Positions 33,963-42,769 are shown, numbered from the stretch's first letter. The stretch: 51,104 nucleotides of DNA from Fimisoma sp964619315 (GCA_964619315.1 CAZUEH010000009.1:1-51104); one strand, 5' to 3'. Made by a program: numbers and translations. Notes: generated by a model from the sequence alone, not told the origin.

Positions 33963-35423
33963 CTATAATTCTATTGTCTTTGTGGCTATAGCCTGCTGAA
34001 AAGCGCTGTCATGCTCTACAAATATCATCGTAGGCGAGAACTCTTCAAGCAAAGCCTCTATCTGCATACGTGTAAATACATCAATAAAGTTTAACGGCTC
34101 ATCCCACACATACAAGTGCGCACTTTGACAAAGGCTAGTTGCTATTAGCACTTTTTTCTTTTGTCCGTCAGAAAAATCCGCCATACCCTTTTCAAACTGA
34201 ACTCTTTCAAAATCCATTTTTCGCAATATGGTTTTGAACTTGCTTTCATCAATATCAATCTTCTGAGCATAATCTGTAAGATACCCTTCAAGATGATCTG
34301 TACTTTGAGATACATATGATATTATAAGGCCCGATCCAATGGAAAGGTTGCCCTCGTGTTTTATCTCATCGCCCAATAACAATTTTAGCAAGCTACTCTT
34401 GCCGCTTCCGTTATTGCCTTTGAGCAAAATTCGTTCTCCTCTATTTATATCAAAGGAAATGTCATCGCAAACTTGTCTTTGGTCATACATTATTTTGATA
34501 TTCTCGAAGGTAGCAATCCTATCCGCCCTGTATTGCAACGGCAATAGTTTAAGATTATCTGTCCTTTCAAAATTCTTGAGAAGTTCCGATTTTTCTTTTA
34601 CAGCTTTGTTTCGGCGAGCCTCAACAGTCTTGGAGCGTTTCATCATTTTAGCTGACTTATGGCCAACGAAGCCTTTGTCTGCCGCCCCTATTTTAGATGC
34701 TTCAACTTTGTCAGACCATCTTGCTGTGCGGCCAGCAGCTTTTTCTAACCTGCTAACATCTTTTTTTAGACGTTCGCTTTGTCCCATTTCAAACTGTTGT
34801 TGTCTATCAAAGTTAGTGAACCAAGATGAAAAGTTTCCAGCTTGTACCTCAATTCCTGCCCTGTTTATGGACACAATATGATCCACGCATTGATCTAAAA
34901 ACGCTCTATCATGGGATATCAAGATAAATCCCTTTTTTCTTTTTAAGTACTCCGCCAAAATAGTTCTTCCGCCAGAATCCAAGTGGTTCGTAGGTTCGTC
35001 GATAAGCAGAAAGTTGCCTTTTTTTAGAAACAGTGCCGCCAAAAGAACCTTTACCTGTTCCCCATTGGAGAGAGTATTAAAAGGTCTCCACAACACTTCA
35101 GGGTCAACATCTAAATATGAAAGTTCTTTCATTATTTCCCAACTTTCAGCGAAATCCGAAGCTTCTTTCAATATATTTTCCGTCATCATAGTTTTATCTT
35201 TTACTTCATAAGGGAAATAGTCAAAATTTACTGAACTGTGTATTTTTCCCTCGTATGGATACTTTTTTAGAAGAAGATTGAAAAAAGTAGTCTTTCCTCT
35301 CCCATTTCGGCCTATAAAGCCAAGCTTCCAGTCAGTATCTAACTGAAAATTTACGTTCTCGAATATAGGGTCATAGCTTCCCGGATAGGTAAAGCTAAGA
35401 TTTTCTATTTTAATCATAGACAT
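33963..35423 (-). CDS. Lsa-type ABC-F ribosomal protection protein
   Basis: A 486-residue ABC-F with two ATPase domains. Walker A motifs are GRNGRGKTT and GNNGSGKSS; signatures LSNGEQVK and FSDGQKKK; Walker B LLIDEPTNHLD and a divergent YVWDEPLNFID. There are no TM segments. The opening SMIKIENLSFTYPGSYDPIFENVNF and GFIGRNGRGKTTFFNLLL closely resemble Lsa/CplR-type proteins, which free ribosomes of lincosamides, streptogramin A and pleuromutilins. The long basic inter-domain linker (about residues 195-280) carries the antibiotic-site arm in this family. Resistance itself is predicted, not shown. GAGGAGG lies before the ATG. Confidence 0.88.
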   Translation of the reverse strand: MSMIKIENLSFTYPGSYDPIFENVNFQLDTDWKLGFIGRNGRGKTTFFNLLLKKYPYEGKIHSSVNFDYFPYEVKDKTMMTENILKEASDFAESWEIMKELSYLDVDPEVLWRPFNTLSNGEQVKVLLAALFLKKGNFLLIDEPTNHLDSGGRTILAEYLKRKKGFILISHDRAFLDQCVDHIVSINRAGIEVQAGNFSSWFTNFDRQQQFEMGQSERLKKDVSRLEKAAGRTARWSDKVEASKIGAADKGFVGHKSAKMMKRSKTVEARRNKAVKEKSELLKNFERTDNLKLLPLQYRADRIATFENIKIMYDQRQVCDDISFDINRGERILLKGNNGSGKSSLLKLLLGDEIKHEGNLSIGSGLIISYVSQSTDHLEGYLTDYAQKIDIDESKFKTILRKMDFERVQFEKGMADFSDGQKKKVLIATSLCQSAHLYVWDEPLNFIDVFTRMQIEALLEEFSPTMIFVEHDSAFQQAIATKTIEL

Positions 35424-35540
35424 AATAACACCTCCTCTTGGTTTTGCATGATTTTACCAAAATTTCGCATTGTTAGTCTTATTTTTACATTTTATCACCT
35501 TTTTTGTTTTCTTCTTTTGAATAAACGGGTATTATGAGAG

Positions 35541-35566
35541 CACATCGCAAGGATTGCGTTGATGTG
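35541..35566 (+). promoter_or_regulatory. Leader hairpin before the cysteine-rich miniprotein gene
   Basis: CACATC (35541-35546) pairs with GATGTG (35561-35566), and an inner GCAA pairs with TTGC. The hairpin ends six bases before the AAGGAGG ribosome site, so it could affect translation. A TATTAT -10-like box lies at about 35530. Confidence 0.4.
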
Positions 35567-35584
35567 AAAAAAGGAGGTATAGAC

Positions 35585-35713
35585 ATGAGTCAACATCGTT
35601 GTTCACTATGCGGGAACATTCACAATAATATAACCTTTAAATGTGGTTATGTCTGTGAGGATTGCATTGATTACATCAAAGAAAGTCCTCGTGATAAGCA
35701 TCAGGAAAGGTAG
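35585..35713 (+). CDS. 42-residue cysteine-rich miniprotein (zinc-finger-like)
   Basis: A short ORF starting MSQHRCSLCGNIHNN and continuing ITFKCGYVCEDCIDYIKES. The cysteines form two CxxC pairs (C-S-L-C and C-E-D-C) plus one more, the pattern of a small zinc ribbon. It has a perfect AAGGAGG site at optimal distance and a leader hairpin. The shape CxxC...(I)xxxG(Y/F)xCxxC recalls Gin/CsfB, the inhibitor of sporulation sigma-G in Bacillus, but it is shorter and the match is loose. Function unknown. Confidence 0.6.
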   Translation: MSQHRCSLCGNIHNNITFKCGYVCEDCIDYIKESPRDKHQER

Positions 35714-35856
35714 TTTTGATTGGCTCAGAGGTGGCGCCATGAAACGCTTCCCTCTTGATGCAATTAACAATACAATTTAATAATTATGAAAATCTCAAAT
35801 GAGCCCTATCTTAATTCTACAATTTGCAATTAGTTCCCAAGGAAGGGACGCTAGTC

Positions 35857-36510
35857 TTATCGGACTGGTTGTCCTTTCTTTTTCCTTTTGTTTTGATTAT
35901 TGTTGACACGCTTTTGATGCTTTTCTTTGTTAAGTCTTTTTTTAGTCTTTGCTTTCATTACTGAAAATCCAAAGTGACCTATCGGCCCTCTTTTGATTCC
36001 ATAATACTCACCGTGTACATAAGCAACCAAGCCAGCATTAACAAGACCAAAACTTCCATCTTCTTCGATTATTGATTTATTAACATGTAGTTTGACTATT
36101 TCTGCCACAAACATATCGTGAGTTGGATATTCGTGTACTTCCTTGACCTTGCACTCAAGGTTTACTGGAGACTCTCCTATCATCGGACAAGCGACTTCTT
36201 CACCATCGACAGGGGTAAGTTTCATTTCCTTGAATTTATCTACGTCTGCGCCTGATTTAACTCCACACCAATCAGTAGCAAAAGCCAAATCCTCGGTAGT
36301 CAAATTTATTACAAACTCTCCCTCTTTGCTAATTATTGAGTGAGAATGACGTGACTTTCGCACGGAAACATATGTCATCGGCGGCTGTGAATTGATTATT
36401 CCAGTCCAACCTATAGTAATTATATTTTTTTCTTCGCCTTGTCCACAAGACACCATTACAGCAGGCACTGGGCTAAGCAGTGTGCCTGGCTTTAAAGTTA
36501 CCTTTTCCAT
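35857..36510 (-). CDS. Flavin reductase-like FMN protein with basic C-terminal tail
   Basis: A 217-residue protein of the flavin reductase/DIM6-NTAB split-barrel family. The core runs from LLSPVPAVMVSCGQGEEKNIITIGWTG through SVRKSRHSHSIISKEGEFVINL to the NAGLVAYVHGEYYGIK region. It likely binds FMN and reduces flavin. The last 32 or so residues (from KAKTKKRLNKEK) are strongly basic and not part of the usual fold; they could bind nucleic acid. It follows the rluD-type gene with a 15-bp gap, so they are co-transcribed. Confidence 0.85.
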   Translation of the reverse strand: MEKVTLKPGTLLSPVPAVMVSCGQGEEKNIITIGWTGIINSQPPMTYVSVRKSRHSHSIISKEGEFVINLTTEDLAFATDWCGVKSGADVDKFKEMKLTPVDGEEVACPMIGESPVNLECKVKEVHEYPTHDMFVAEIVKLHVNKSIIEEDGSFGLVNAGLVAYVHGEYYGIKRGPIGHFGFSVMKAKTKKRLNKEKHQKRVNNNQNKRKKKGQPVR

Positions 36511-36525
36511 ATCTTTTTCTCTTTT

Positions 36526-37461
36526 CTATCCTCTTAACTTTTGAAGTGTTTCTTCAAAAATTTCAGGGCGAGGAGTTTCAAACTCCATGTATTCTCCTGT
36601 CTTAGGATGTATAAACCCTAAGATTTTGGCATGAAGCAACTGCCCCTCCACCTTAAATGGCTGCTTTTTAGGGCCGTATACAAAGTCCCCCACTAAAGGA
36701 TGTTTGATATAAGCCATATGAACTCTAATTTGATGGGTCCTGCCTGTTTCAAGCTGTGCCTCAATGAGAGTATAGCTTCCAAATCTTTCTATAACGCTCC
36801 AATGAGTAACTGCATTTCTAGAAGTTTGTTTACCGTCTAACACGACGGCCTGACGTAATCTGTTATTAGAATCTCTACCTATGGGCAAATCAACAGTTCC
36901 TTTGTCTTCAACAAAATTATTAAAGACCAAGGCCTCATATCGCCTAACTATAGTATGGGCTGCAAGTTGTGCTGACAATGATTCATGGGCAATATCATTT
37001 TTGGCAACAACTAAAAGTCCGCTTGTATCCTTATCTATTCTGTGTACAATTCCCGGTCTTATGACTCCGTTGATGGAGGAAAGACGATCACCACAGTGAT
37101 ACATTATTCCATTAACTAACGTTCCATCTTCATTGCCTGGTGCAGGATGTACAACCATTCCTCTTTGTTTGTTTATTACTAAAAGATCATCATCCTCATA
37201 AACTATATCGAGAGAAAGATTTTCCGGCTCGATTTTAAGTTCTTTAGGCTCGGGAATCAATATTTCTATCGAGTCTCCTTCTGAAACCTTGTATTTTTTC
37301 GTTGTGCATTCTTGGCCATTGACCTTGACTTGACCTTGCTCCAACAGTTTTTGTACAAAGCTTCGAGATACTTCTTCTAACTGCAAAGAAAGCACTAAAT
37401 CTAATCTAGTGCCCTTGCTTTCTTGGTCTATTAAAAATGTGTAGCTTTGTGAATCTTTCAT
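36526..37461 (-). CDS. RluD-family 23S rRNA/tRNA pseudouridine synthase
   Basis: About 311 residues starting MKDSQSYTFLIDQESKG. An S4 domain (SRSFVQKLLEQGQVKVNGQ) is followed by the synthase with PGIVHRIDKDTSGLLVVAKN; the Asp in HRIDKDTSG is catalytic. ETGRTHQIRVHMAYIKHPLVGDFVYG follows. It converts uridines to pseudouridine in RNA. The frame is open up to 37554, but that would overlap lspA and add non-family sequence, so the ATG at 37461 is used; its ribosome site is weak. It follows lspA, the usual order. Confidence 0.92.
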   Translation of the reverse strand: MKDSQSYTFLIDQESKGTRLDLVLSLQLEEVSRSFVQKLLEQGQVKVNGQECTTKKYKVSEGDSIEILIPEPKELKIEPENLSLDIVYEDDDLLVINKQRGMVVHPAPGNEDGTLVNGIMYHCGDRLSSINGVIRPGIVHRIDKDTSGLLVVAKNDIAHESLSAQLAAHTIVRRYEALVFNNFVEDKGTVDLPIGRDSNNRLRQAVVLDGKQTSRNAVTHWSVIERFGSYTLIEAQLETGRTHQIRVHMAYIKHPLVGDFVYGPKKQPFKVEGQLLHAKILGFIHPKTGEYMEFETPRPEIFEETLQKLRG

Positions 37462-37510
37462 AAGCGTTTCTATATCCCAGTCATTCCAAAACCTAATTAG
37501 AATTTGTCCT

Positions 37511-37978
37511 CTATGGTTCAGGCGTTGCAAGTTCGTCTTTGTCAGCAAACGCAAACATGTAAAGTATCATTAACCCCGCCCCAATACATACAGCCATATC
37601 TGCTATATTAAACACAGGGAAAAATCTAAAGTCAAACATATCTGTTACGAATCCGAACGCCATTCTGTCTATCAAATTTCCGACTCCGCCAGAAATTATC
37701 AAGCACAGAGAGCAAGTTAATGTCCAATGACAATGTTGGTGTTTTTTCATATACCAAATCCCTAAAATTATAGCCACAATGGGTATAATTATGAGCATTA
37801 CACCATAGTCCGAAAAGAGGCTAAAAGCACCACCTCTGTTTTGCACATAGGTTATATGAAAAAGGTCCTTAATTATAGGTATGCTCTCACCTATATACAT
37901 ACTACTTCTAATGAGAAGTTTTATGAGTTGATCGAACAATATAATCCCTACTACCCACAGATACCTGAATCTCTTCAT
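37511..37978 (-). CDS. lspA: Lipoprotein signal peptidase II
   Basis: A 155-residue membrane aspartyl protease with four TM segments. It has FDQLIK near the start, VQNRGGAFS, and the catalytic pair D104 (GNLIDR) and D127 (FNIAD). It removes signal peptides from prolipoproteins. It ends the division cluster together with the rluD-type gene. Confidence 0.96.
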   Translation of the reverse strand: MKRFRYLWVVGIILFDQLIKLLIRSSMYIGESIPIIKDLFHITYVQNRGGAFSLFSDYGVMLIIIPIVAIILGIWYMKKHQHCHWTLTCSLCLIISGGVGNLIDRMAFGFVTDMFDFRFFPVFNIADMAVCIGAGLMILYMFAFADKDELATPEP

Positions 37979-38008
37979 CTTGCTTATTGGCCTTAGCCAA
38001 ATTCCCCC

Positions 38009-38593
38009 TTACTCTCTAATATTTACTATAGTTTTAGAAAGATCTTGCTTAGTCTCTTTGGACTTTTCCCCAACATACTCATTGCTTCTTGACAAATCAG
38101 TATATGTCATAGATGCAGGTATGAATTCTTTTTCGAATTCTTCAAAGATGTCATTTCCAGAATAGGCTACTTTTTCAAGTTCATCTTCTAAAAGTTTTTT
38201 ATATCTGTTTTTTAAGGTGTCAACTCGCCCTCTCAAGCGATTTCCCTCTTCCGTCAGGCTTGAAATTGATTCTTTTGCCGACTTGGTTATAAGCGCAGCC
38301 TCAAGCTCTGCATTTTTCAAAAGCACTTCGGCTCTGCGTTCAGCACTTGCAGCTATATCATTCATCAGTGATTTGGCAGCCTCAAGTGTTTCATATACAG
38401 AAGTTTCTGTGTCTACATGCTGATTTACTTGGCTATTTGCCTTTTCCAGTTCTAACTTCAATTTTTTGTTTTCTCTTATTAGGTTTTCCATATCCACGAT
38501 TATCAAATCGAGGAAACCATCAACTTCTTCTTCTTTATAGCCTCTTACCGATCTTGTAAACTCTTTGTACTCAATGTCAGCAGGTGTAATCAT
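38009..38593 (-). CDS. divIVA: DivIVA-domain cell division/polar protein
   Basis: A 194-residue protein beginning MITPADIEYKEFTRSVRGYKEEEVDGFLDLIIVDME, the membrane-binding N-terminal DivIVA motif, followed by coiled coil through about residue 140. It should recognise curved membrane at septa and poles. The order after yggT is typical, although the RNA-binding gene ylmH that usually lies between them is missing here. Confidence 0.95.
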   Translation of the reverse strand: MITPADIEYKEFTRSVRGYKEEEVDGFLDLIIVDMENLIRENKKLKLELEKANSQVNQHVDTETSVYETLEAAKSLMNDIAASAERRAEVLLKNAELEAALITKSAKESISSLTEEGNRLRGRVDTLKNRYKKLLEDELEKVAYSGNDIFEEFEKEFIPASMTYTDLSRSNEYVGEKSKETKQDLSKTIVNIRE

Positions 38594-38617
38594 TTCTTCC
38601 TCCCCTAGGTGTGTACT

Positions 38618-38899
38618 TTAAAAAAACATTACAATAAATCTTATTATCATATTTCCGGCCATTTGAATCACTACTATAGCAAGTAACACGGAAAAGTCTA
38701 TCATTCCAGTATTGAATCTACTTAGTAGCTTTCTAAAAGGCATAACTATAGGCTCTGTGAATCTTACAAGGGCCAAATAAATCTTACCAAAAGTACTCGT
38801 AACATCTCTGACAAACCAGCTCATTAGAGCCTGTGCTATCAGTAACCCCACCAAAATCTCACAAAACATACGTACTGCATAAATCAATATTACTTCCAT
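38618..38899 (-). CDS. YggT/YlmG family membrane protein
   Basis: A 93-residue protein with two TM segments. It has the family core SWFVRDVTSTFGKIYLALVRFTEPIVMPFRKL (positions 27-58), where FTEP and PFRKL are conserved. The family affects septum placement or osmotic tolerance in other bacteria. The ATG at 38899 follows AAAGGGGG. It lies between sepF and divIVA. Confidence 0.92.
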   Translation of the reverse strand: MEVILIYAVRMFCEILVGLLIAQALMSWFVRDVTSTFGKIYLALVRFTEPIVMPFRKLLSRFNTGMIDFSVLLAIVVIQMAGNMIIRFIVMFF

Positions 38900-38913
38900 A
38901 TTCCCCCTTTTTT

Positions 38914-39405
38914 CTACCTCCAAGGATTTTTGTTTCCTCCGAAGTCGAATCCCCTTTCATCTTGATTAGCTGATATATCAACGCTCTCAGGTGCAAAAAT
39001 AAAGATATTGTTCGCTACCTTCTGAACATTTCCATTTAAAGCATATGTGGCGCCACTCAAAAAATCGAAGATTTTTTTGGCACTTTCAGTCTCGATTTTT
39101 TCTAAGTTGATTATTACAGGTCTTCTTCCCTTTAGGCTATCTACAAGTTTAGGGCATTCATCAAAGCTTTTAGGCTCAATAACTACCAGCTTAAATGCGC
39201 TGGTTCCTGCTACAGAAATTCTTTTTTCTATAGGTACAGCCTTAGAAGTATCCCCCATAGGTTTAGGCGTAGAATATTCTACTTGAGGTCTTCTGATGCT
39301 TTCTCGGCTTAATCTTTCTTTTTCAACCTGAACTTCTTCCTCTTCAAAGTCTTCGTCTACTTCTTCAATTCCTACCAACTTTTTAAAAGTGTCTCCAAAT
39401 CCCAT
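38914..39405 (-). CDS. sepF: Cell division protein SepF
   Basis: A 163-residue SepF. The N-terminus MGFGDTFKKLVGIEEVDEDFEEEE is the amphipathic membrane anchor plus an acidic stretch; the C-terminal fold has GRRPVIINLEKIE and KKIFDFLSGATYALNG, the FtsZ-binding domain. It tethers FtsZ to the membrane. The ATG at 39405 has AGGAGGGA upstream. The end of yggS lies 19 bp before it. Confidence 0.95.
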   Translation of the reverse strand: MGFGDTFKKLVGIEEVDEDFEEEEVQVEKERLSRESIRRPQVEYSTPKPMGDTSKAVPIEKRISVAGTSAFKLVVIEPKSFDECPKLVDSLKGRRPVIINLEKIETESAKKIFDFLSGATYALNGNVQKVANNIFIFAPESVDISANQDERGFDFGGNKNPWR

Positions 39406-39424
39406 TGCTCGTTCCCTCCTCATT

Positions 39425-40129
39425 TTAGCCCATTTTTTGTGAATAATCTCTCGTTCCAAAAATCGACGTACCTACGCGTATTAGATTGGAACCTTCTTCT
39501 ATCGCTACTTCAAAGTCATTTGACATGCCCATTGAAAGATACTTGAAGTCAATATTTTGGTTTTCTATCTTGCTGTACTCGTCGTACAGTTTTTTAACTT
39601 CCGCAAAATATACTCTCGCATCCTCTGGATCATCTTCAAAAGGAGCTATACACATAAGTCCTTTGATTTTGATATTAGGACATTCATCAAGTATATCCTG
39701 TATCATTTGACCTGTCTCGTTAGTTGTAATTCCAAACTTGCTTTCTTCCATAGCAGAATTAACCTGAATCAGTACATCCATTGTCAGGTTGTGTTGCTCC
39801 GCTCTCTTATTGATTTCCTTGGCTAATTTCAACGAATCCACAGAATGTATCATTGAAACTTTGTCAATTATATATTTGACCTTGTTAGTCTGCAAATGTC
39901 CTATAAGGTGCCATTTGACAGGGTCTACATGGTCATATTTGTCCATTATCTCTTGTACTTTGTTTTCGCCTATGTCAGTAATTCCACAGCTAATGGCTTC
40001 GTTGATTTCATCCACACCATGAAGTTTAGTTACTGCCACAAGAAGAACTTCTTCTCCATCTCTGCCTGATTTTTTAGCAGCATTGTTTTTTAGTTCTTTG
40101 ATATACTCGATGTTTGATCCGATTGACAT
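39425..40129 (-). CDS. YggS family PLP homeostasis protein
   Basis: A 234-residue PLP-binding TIM barrel (PROSC/YggS). The lysine in LLVAVTKLHG should bind the cofactor, and CGITDIGENKVQE, WHLIGHLQTNKVK, and LSMGMSNDFEVAIEEGSNLIRVGTSIFG follow. It helps control free PLP and amino-acid balance. It lies directly before sepF, as in most Firmicutes. Confidence 0.96.
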   Translation of the reverse strand: MSIGSNIEYIKELKNNAAKKSGRDGEEVLLVAVTKLHGVDEINEAISCGITDIGENKVQEIMDKYDHVDPVKWHLIGHLQTNKVKYIIDKVSMIHSVDSLKLAKEINKRAEQHNLTMDVLIQVNSAMEESKFGITTNETGQMIQDILDECPNIKIKGLMCIAPFEDDPEDARVYFAEVKKLYDEYSKIENQNIDFKYLSMGMSNDFEVAIEEGSNLIRVGTSIFGTRDYSQKMG

Positions 40130-40155
40130 CTAACTCACCTCTTTGCCAACATTAT

Positions 40156-41082
40156 CTATTTTTTAGCTTGTTTTAAAATTTCAGAATAGGTCTGCACAGA
40201 CTCTACTCTGTTACCTTCTGCGTCATGGAAATAGTTCTTTTCTATAACCGTCTTGTCACCCTGTGAGGAAAGTATTTTTATTGGTGTAAAGTTCTCATTG
40301 TTAAACTTGTCTACCACAAAAACTCCCTTGACACCATCTTTTTCAACTATGCTGTCAGTATTTAGAATGATTCCGCTATAACTCGATGCAACAATAGTGC
40401 AGTGTTTGATTCTGTGTTTGTCAAAGCCATCATAGTTTCTGTTACAAGACAAGATTATTTGCACATCGTCGCCTTGCTTCGTTATGCTCTTGACGGTCAT
40501 TTTAACTGTTACATCTTCATCAACTTTGACGGATACTCCTCTTCCTTCTTCAAAAATCGCAGCATCTTCTTCGCTGAGCCAGTACACTAAACACCATTGG
40601 CTATTGTCTATAATTTTAAAAATAACATCACCTGACTCCGCTGTGCCAGAAATCGCTTCTTTAGTAGTACCCTGCTTTTCTTGATACTCTTTTAAGAAGG
40701 ATTTTTTTAGGAGAGTCATGTTTTCCGTATTTATCTTATTCTCGTACCCGTCGTAACGGTAGCTAATGATTCCCTTTTTTTCAATATACTGCTCATGGTT
40801 TCCTACAGTAACTGCTAAGGTTTCAGACCTCAAAAGTTCTCCTTCTTCAGCCTTTCTATCTACCGTACCACCCGACGGTGCTTTGTACACCTGCTCATCC
40901 CTTACAAATACACATTCTGTCTCTTCTTTGATATCTAAAGTGCCATACTGAGCAACATAAGTTTGATTGAAAATGTCAAATACTGTTGGTACGACATAAA
41001 TTATTATATATAAAAGGATAAACAAGGCTATAAAAACCAATAATCCTTTTTTTGGTTTAAAGTTGCTTTTCGTTTTTTTCAT
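40156..41082 (-). CDS. HlyD-like single-TM protein of the division cluster
   Basis: A 308-residue protein with one TM segment (about residues 14-34) and a large extracytoplasmic part. The GTLDIKEETECVFVRDEQVYKAPSGGTVDRKAEEGELL segment (positions 62-100) has the shape of a split biotinyl-lipoyl/HlyD hairpin. Clostridia often carry such a gene just before yggS-sepF. The function is unknown; a link with envelope assembly is inferred from position only. AGGGG precedes the ATG. Confidence 0.8.
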   Translation of the reverse strand: MKKTKSNFKPKKGLLVFIALFILLYIIIYVVPTVFDIFNQTYVAQYGTLDIKEETECVFVRDEQVYKAPSGGTVDRKAEEGELLRSETLAVTVGNHEQYIEKKGIISYRYDGYENKINTENMTLLKKSFLKEYQEKQGTTKEAISGTAESGDVIFKIIDNSQWCLVYWLSEEDAAIFEEGRGVSVKVDEDVTVKMTVKSITKQGDDVQIILSCNRNYDGFDKHRIKHCTIVASSYSGIILNTDSIVEKDGVKGVFVVDKFNNENFTPIKILSSQGDKTVIEKNYFHDAEGNRVESVQTYSEILKQAKK

Positions 41083-41133
41083 GTTTTCCCCTCAATAGCA
41101 TTTTACCACGAAATATTGTGTAATACAACCTAT

Positions 41134-41877
41134 CTAAAGGGGTTTTGCCACAACCTTTTGTAATATTTTTTCCTCGTCTTTTGTGAGGCTTTTTTCCTTT
41201 TCGAGATAAGCGGCCCATAAATCTGGTCGTCTCTCTTTTGTAAGACTCAAAGCATTTTCATATTGCCAAAGATGTATCAGCTTATGATTGCCGTTTGTCA
41301 AAACCTCTGGCACCTGCATGTTCTCATATTCTCTAGGCTTAGTGTACTTATCACACTCCAAAAGCCCTGAATATATAGACTCATCCGCTGTTGATAAAGC
41401 ATTGCCCAGCACATCAGGAATGAACCTTGCAACTGCATCCACTAACACCATTGCTGGCAGTTCTCCACCTGTAAGGATATAATCCCCTATGGAAATCTCC
41501 TCCATTTGCCAATGGTCAATGGCTCGTTGATCTACGCCCTCATAATGCCCGCAAAGTATGACAATCTCCTCATCAGCTGCAAGTTCCCGTATTTTGTCAT
41601 GGTTCAAAACCTGTCCTCTTGGCGACATGTATATTACTTTTTTGCCCTTTGCGTCTACTGAATTCAACGCACCAAAAATAGGGTCTGCAAGCATAACCAT
41701 TCCAGGGCCTCCACCAAAAGGAGTATCATCTGCCTTGTTATGTTTATCATTGCTAAAATCTCTGATATTTATTAAGTTGATGTCCAAAATCCCCTTATCT
41801 CTAGCTTTGCCTAAAATGCTGCTTTCTGTCACAGCCGTAAACATTTCTGGAAATAAGGTCAAAATATTGATTTTCAT
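41134..41877 (-). CDS. trmD: tRNA (guanine37-N1)-methyltransferase
   Basis: A 247-residue SPOUT methyltransferase. MKINILTLFPEMF opens it; the knot has LCGHYEGVDQRAIDHW and GDYILTGGELPAMVLVDAVARFIPDVLG. It methylates G37 in tRNAs to prevent frameshifts. It sits after rimM, the standard order. Confidence 0.98.
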   Translation of the reverse strand: MKINILTLFPEMFTAVTESSILGKARDKGILDINLINIRDFSNDKHNKADDTPFGGGPGMVMLADPIFGALNSVDAKGKKVIYMSPRGQVLNHDKIRELAADEEIVILCGHYEGVDQRAIDHWQMEEISIGDYILTGGELPAMVLVDAVARFIPDVLGNALSTADESIYSGLLECDKYTKPREYENMQVPEVLTNGNHKLIHLWQYENALSLTKERRPDLWAAYLEKEKSLTKDEEKILQKVVAKPL

Positions 41878-41905
41878 TTTACATCTCCGTGGGTTTCGTC
41901 TTTAA

Positions 41906-42421
41906 TTAAAAGCCTTCTACAAGACCTGGGATAAGGTCGACAATTACAGTTCTTTCGTTTATATCGACGGATTTAACGAATTGCTCCACAGCAGGAATCA
42001 AGGCTTGTCCACCTTTTTCTAATTCCACTTGATACAAGTCTTGCGCCGTATTCTGAAAAACATCGCTGATAGTTCCTATAACCTGTCCGCTTTGCTGATC
42101 CTTGACCACGCATCCTATTAAATCTCTTATATAAAAGGTGTCTTCTGGCAAAGAACGCAATTCTTCTTCTGTAATGAACACATCTGACTCTTTTAAGTTC
42201 TCTGCTCCAGTACGGTCATCTACGCCTTTTAACTTGGCAATAACCACGTCCTTCTGATACCTGATATTTTCAATCTCATATTCCTTTGATCCTTTTCGTC
42301 CTTCGACGATAATGCTATCAAAGTCTTCAAATCTCTCCTTATAGTCGGAGTAATGATATATTTTCACTTCACCTCTTAAGGCTACAGCGTTTACTATTTT
42401 TCCAATTTTAATCTTTTCCAT
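41906..42421 (-). CDS. rimM: 16S rRNA processing protein RimM
   Basis: A 171-residue RimM with an N-terminal beta barrel (IGKIVNAVALRGEVKIYHYSD) and a C-terminal PRC barrel (FYIRDLIGCVVKDQ). It assists 30S maturation with S19. The ATG at 42421, preceded by AGAGG, is preferred to 42484 because the longer form has no homology. It follows the KH gene and precedes trmD. Confidence 0.96.
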   Translation of the reverse strand: MEKIKIGKIVNAVALRGEVKIYHYSDYKERFEDFDSIIVEGRKGSKEYEIENIRYQKDVVIAKLKGVDDRTGAENLKESDVFITEEELRSLPEDTFYIRDLIGCVVKDQQSGQVIGTISDVFQNTAQDLYQVELEKGGQALIPAVEQFVKSVDINERTVIVDLIPGLVEGF

Positions 42422-42515
42422 GTTTCCTCTGGTTTCTCTAAAACAGTTGGTTCGGTTATTATTATAGGCACATAAATACCCCATGGTAAATATGTGCCTA
42501 CTTTATCTTTTGAAA

Positions 42516-42749
42516 CTATTCTTTTACAATTTCCACTGTCACTTTTCTATTTTCTTTTGTCGCTGCGGCATTGACAACAGTACGGAAAGCTTTTGCAATT
42601 CTTCCCTGCTTGCCGATTACCTTACCCATATCGCTTGGAGCTACTTTGAGGCGGATAACTGTTCCTTGTCGACCGTCTGTTTCAGTCACTTCAACACCAT
42701 CGGGATTATCAACGAGTGACTTTGCGATTGCTTCAACCAGTTTAGTCAT
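42516..42749 (-). CDS. khpA: KH-domain RNA-binding protein (KhpA/YlqC)
   Basis: A 77-residue KH protein; the GxxG loop is GKQG in GKVIGKQGRIAKAFR. KhpA works with KhpB in RNA binding and cell-length control in other Firmicutes. It sits between rpsP and rimM, its normal place. Confidence 0.93.
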   Translation of the reverse strand: MTKLVEAIAKSLVDNPDGVEVTETDGRQGTVIRLKVAPSDMGKVIGKQGRIAKAFRTVVNAAATKENRKVTVEIVKE

Positions 42750-42769
42750 TAGTTTTCACCGCTTTCTCG

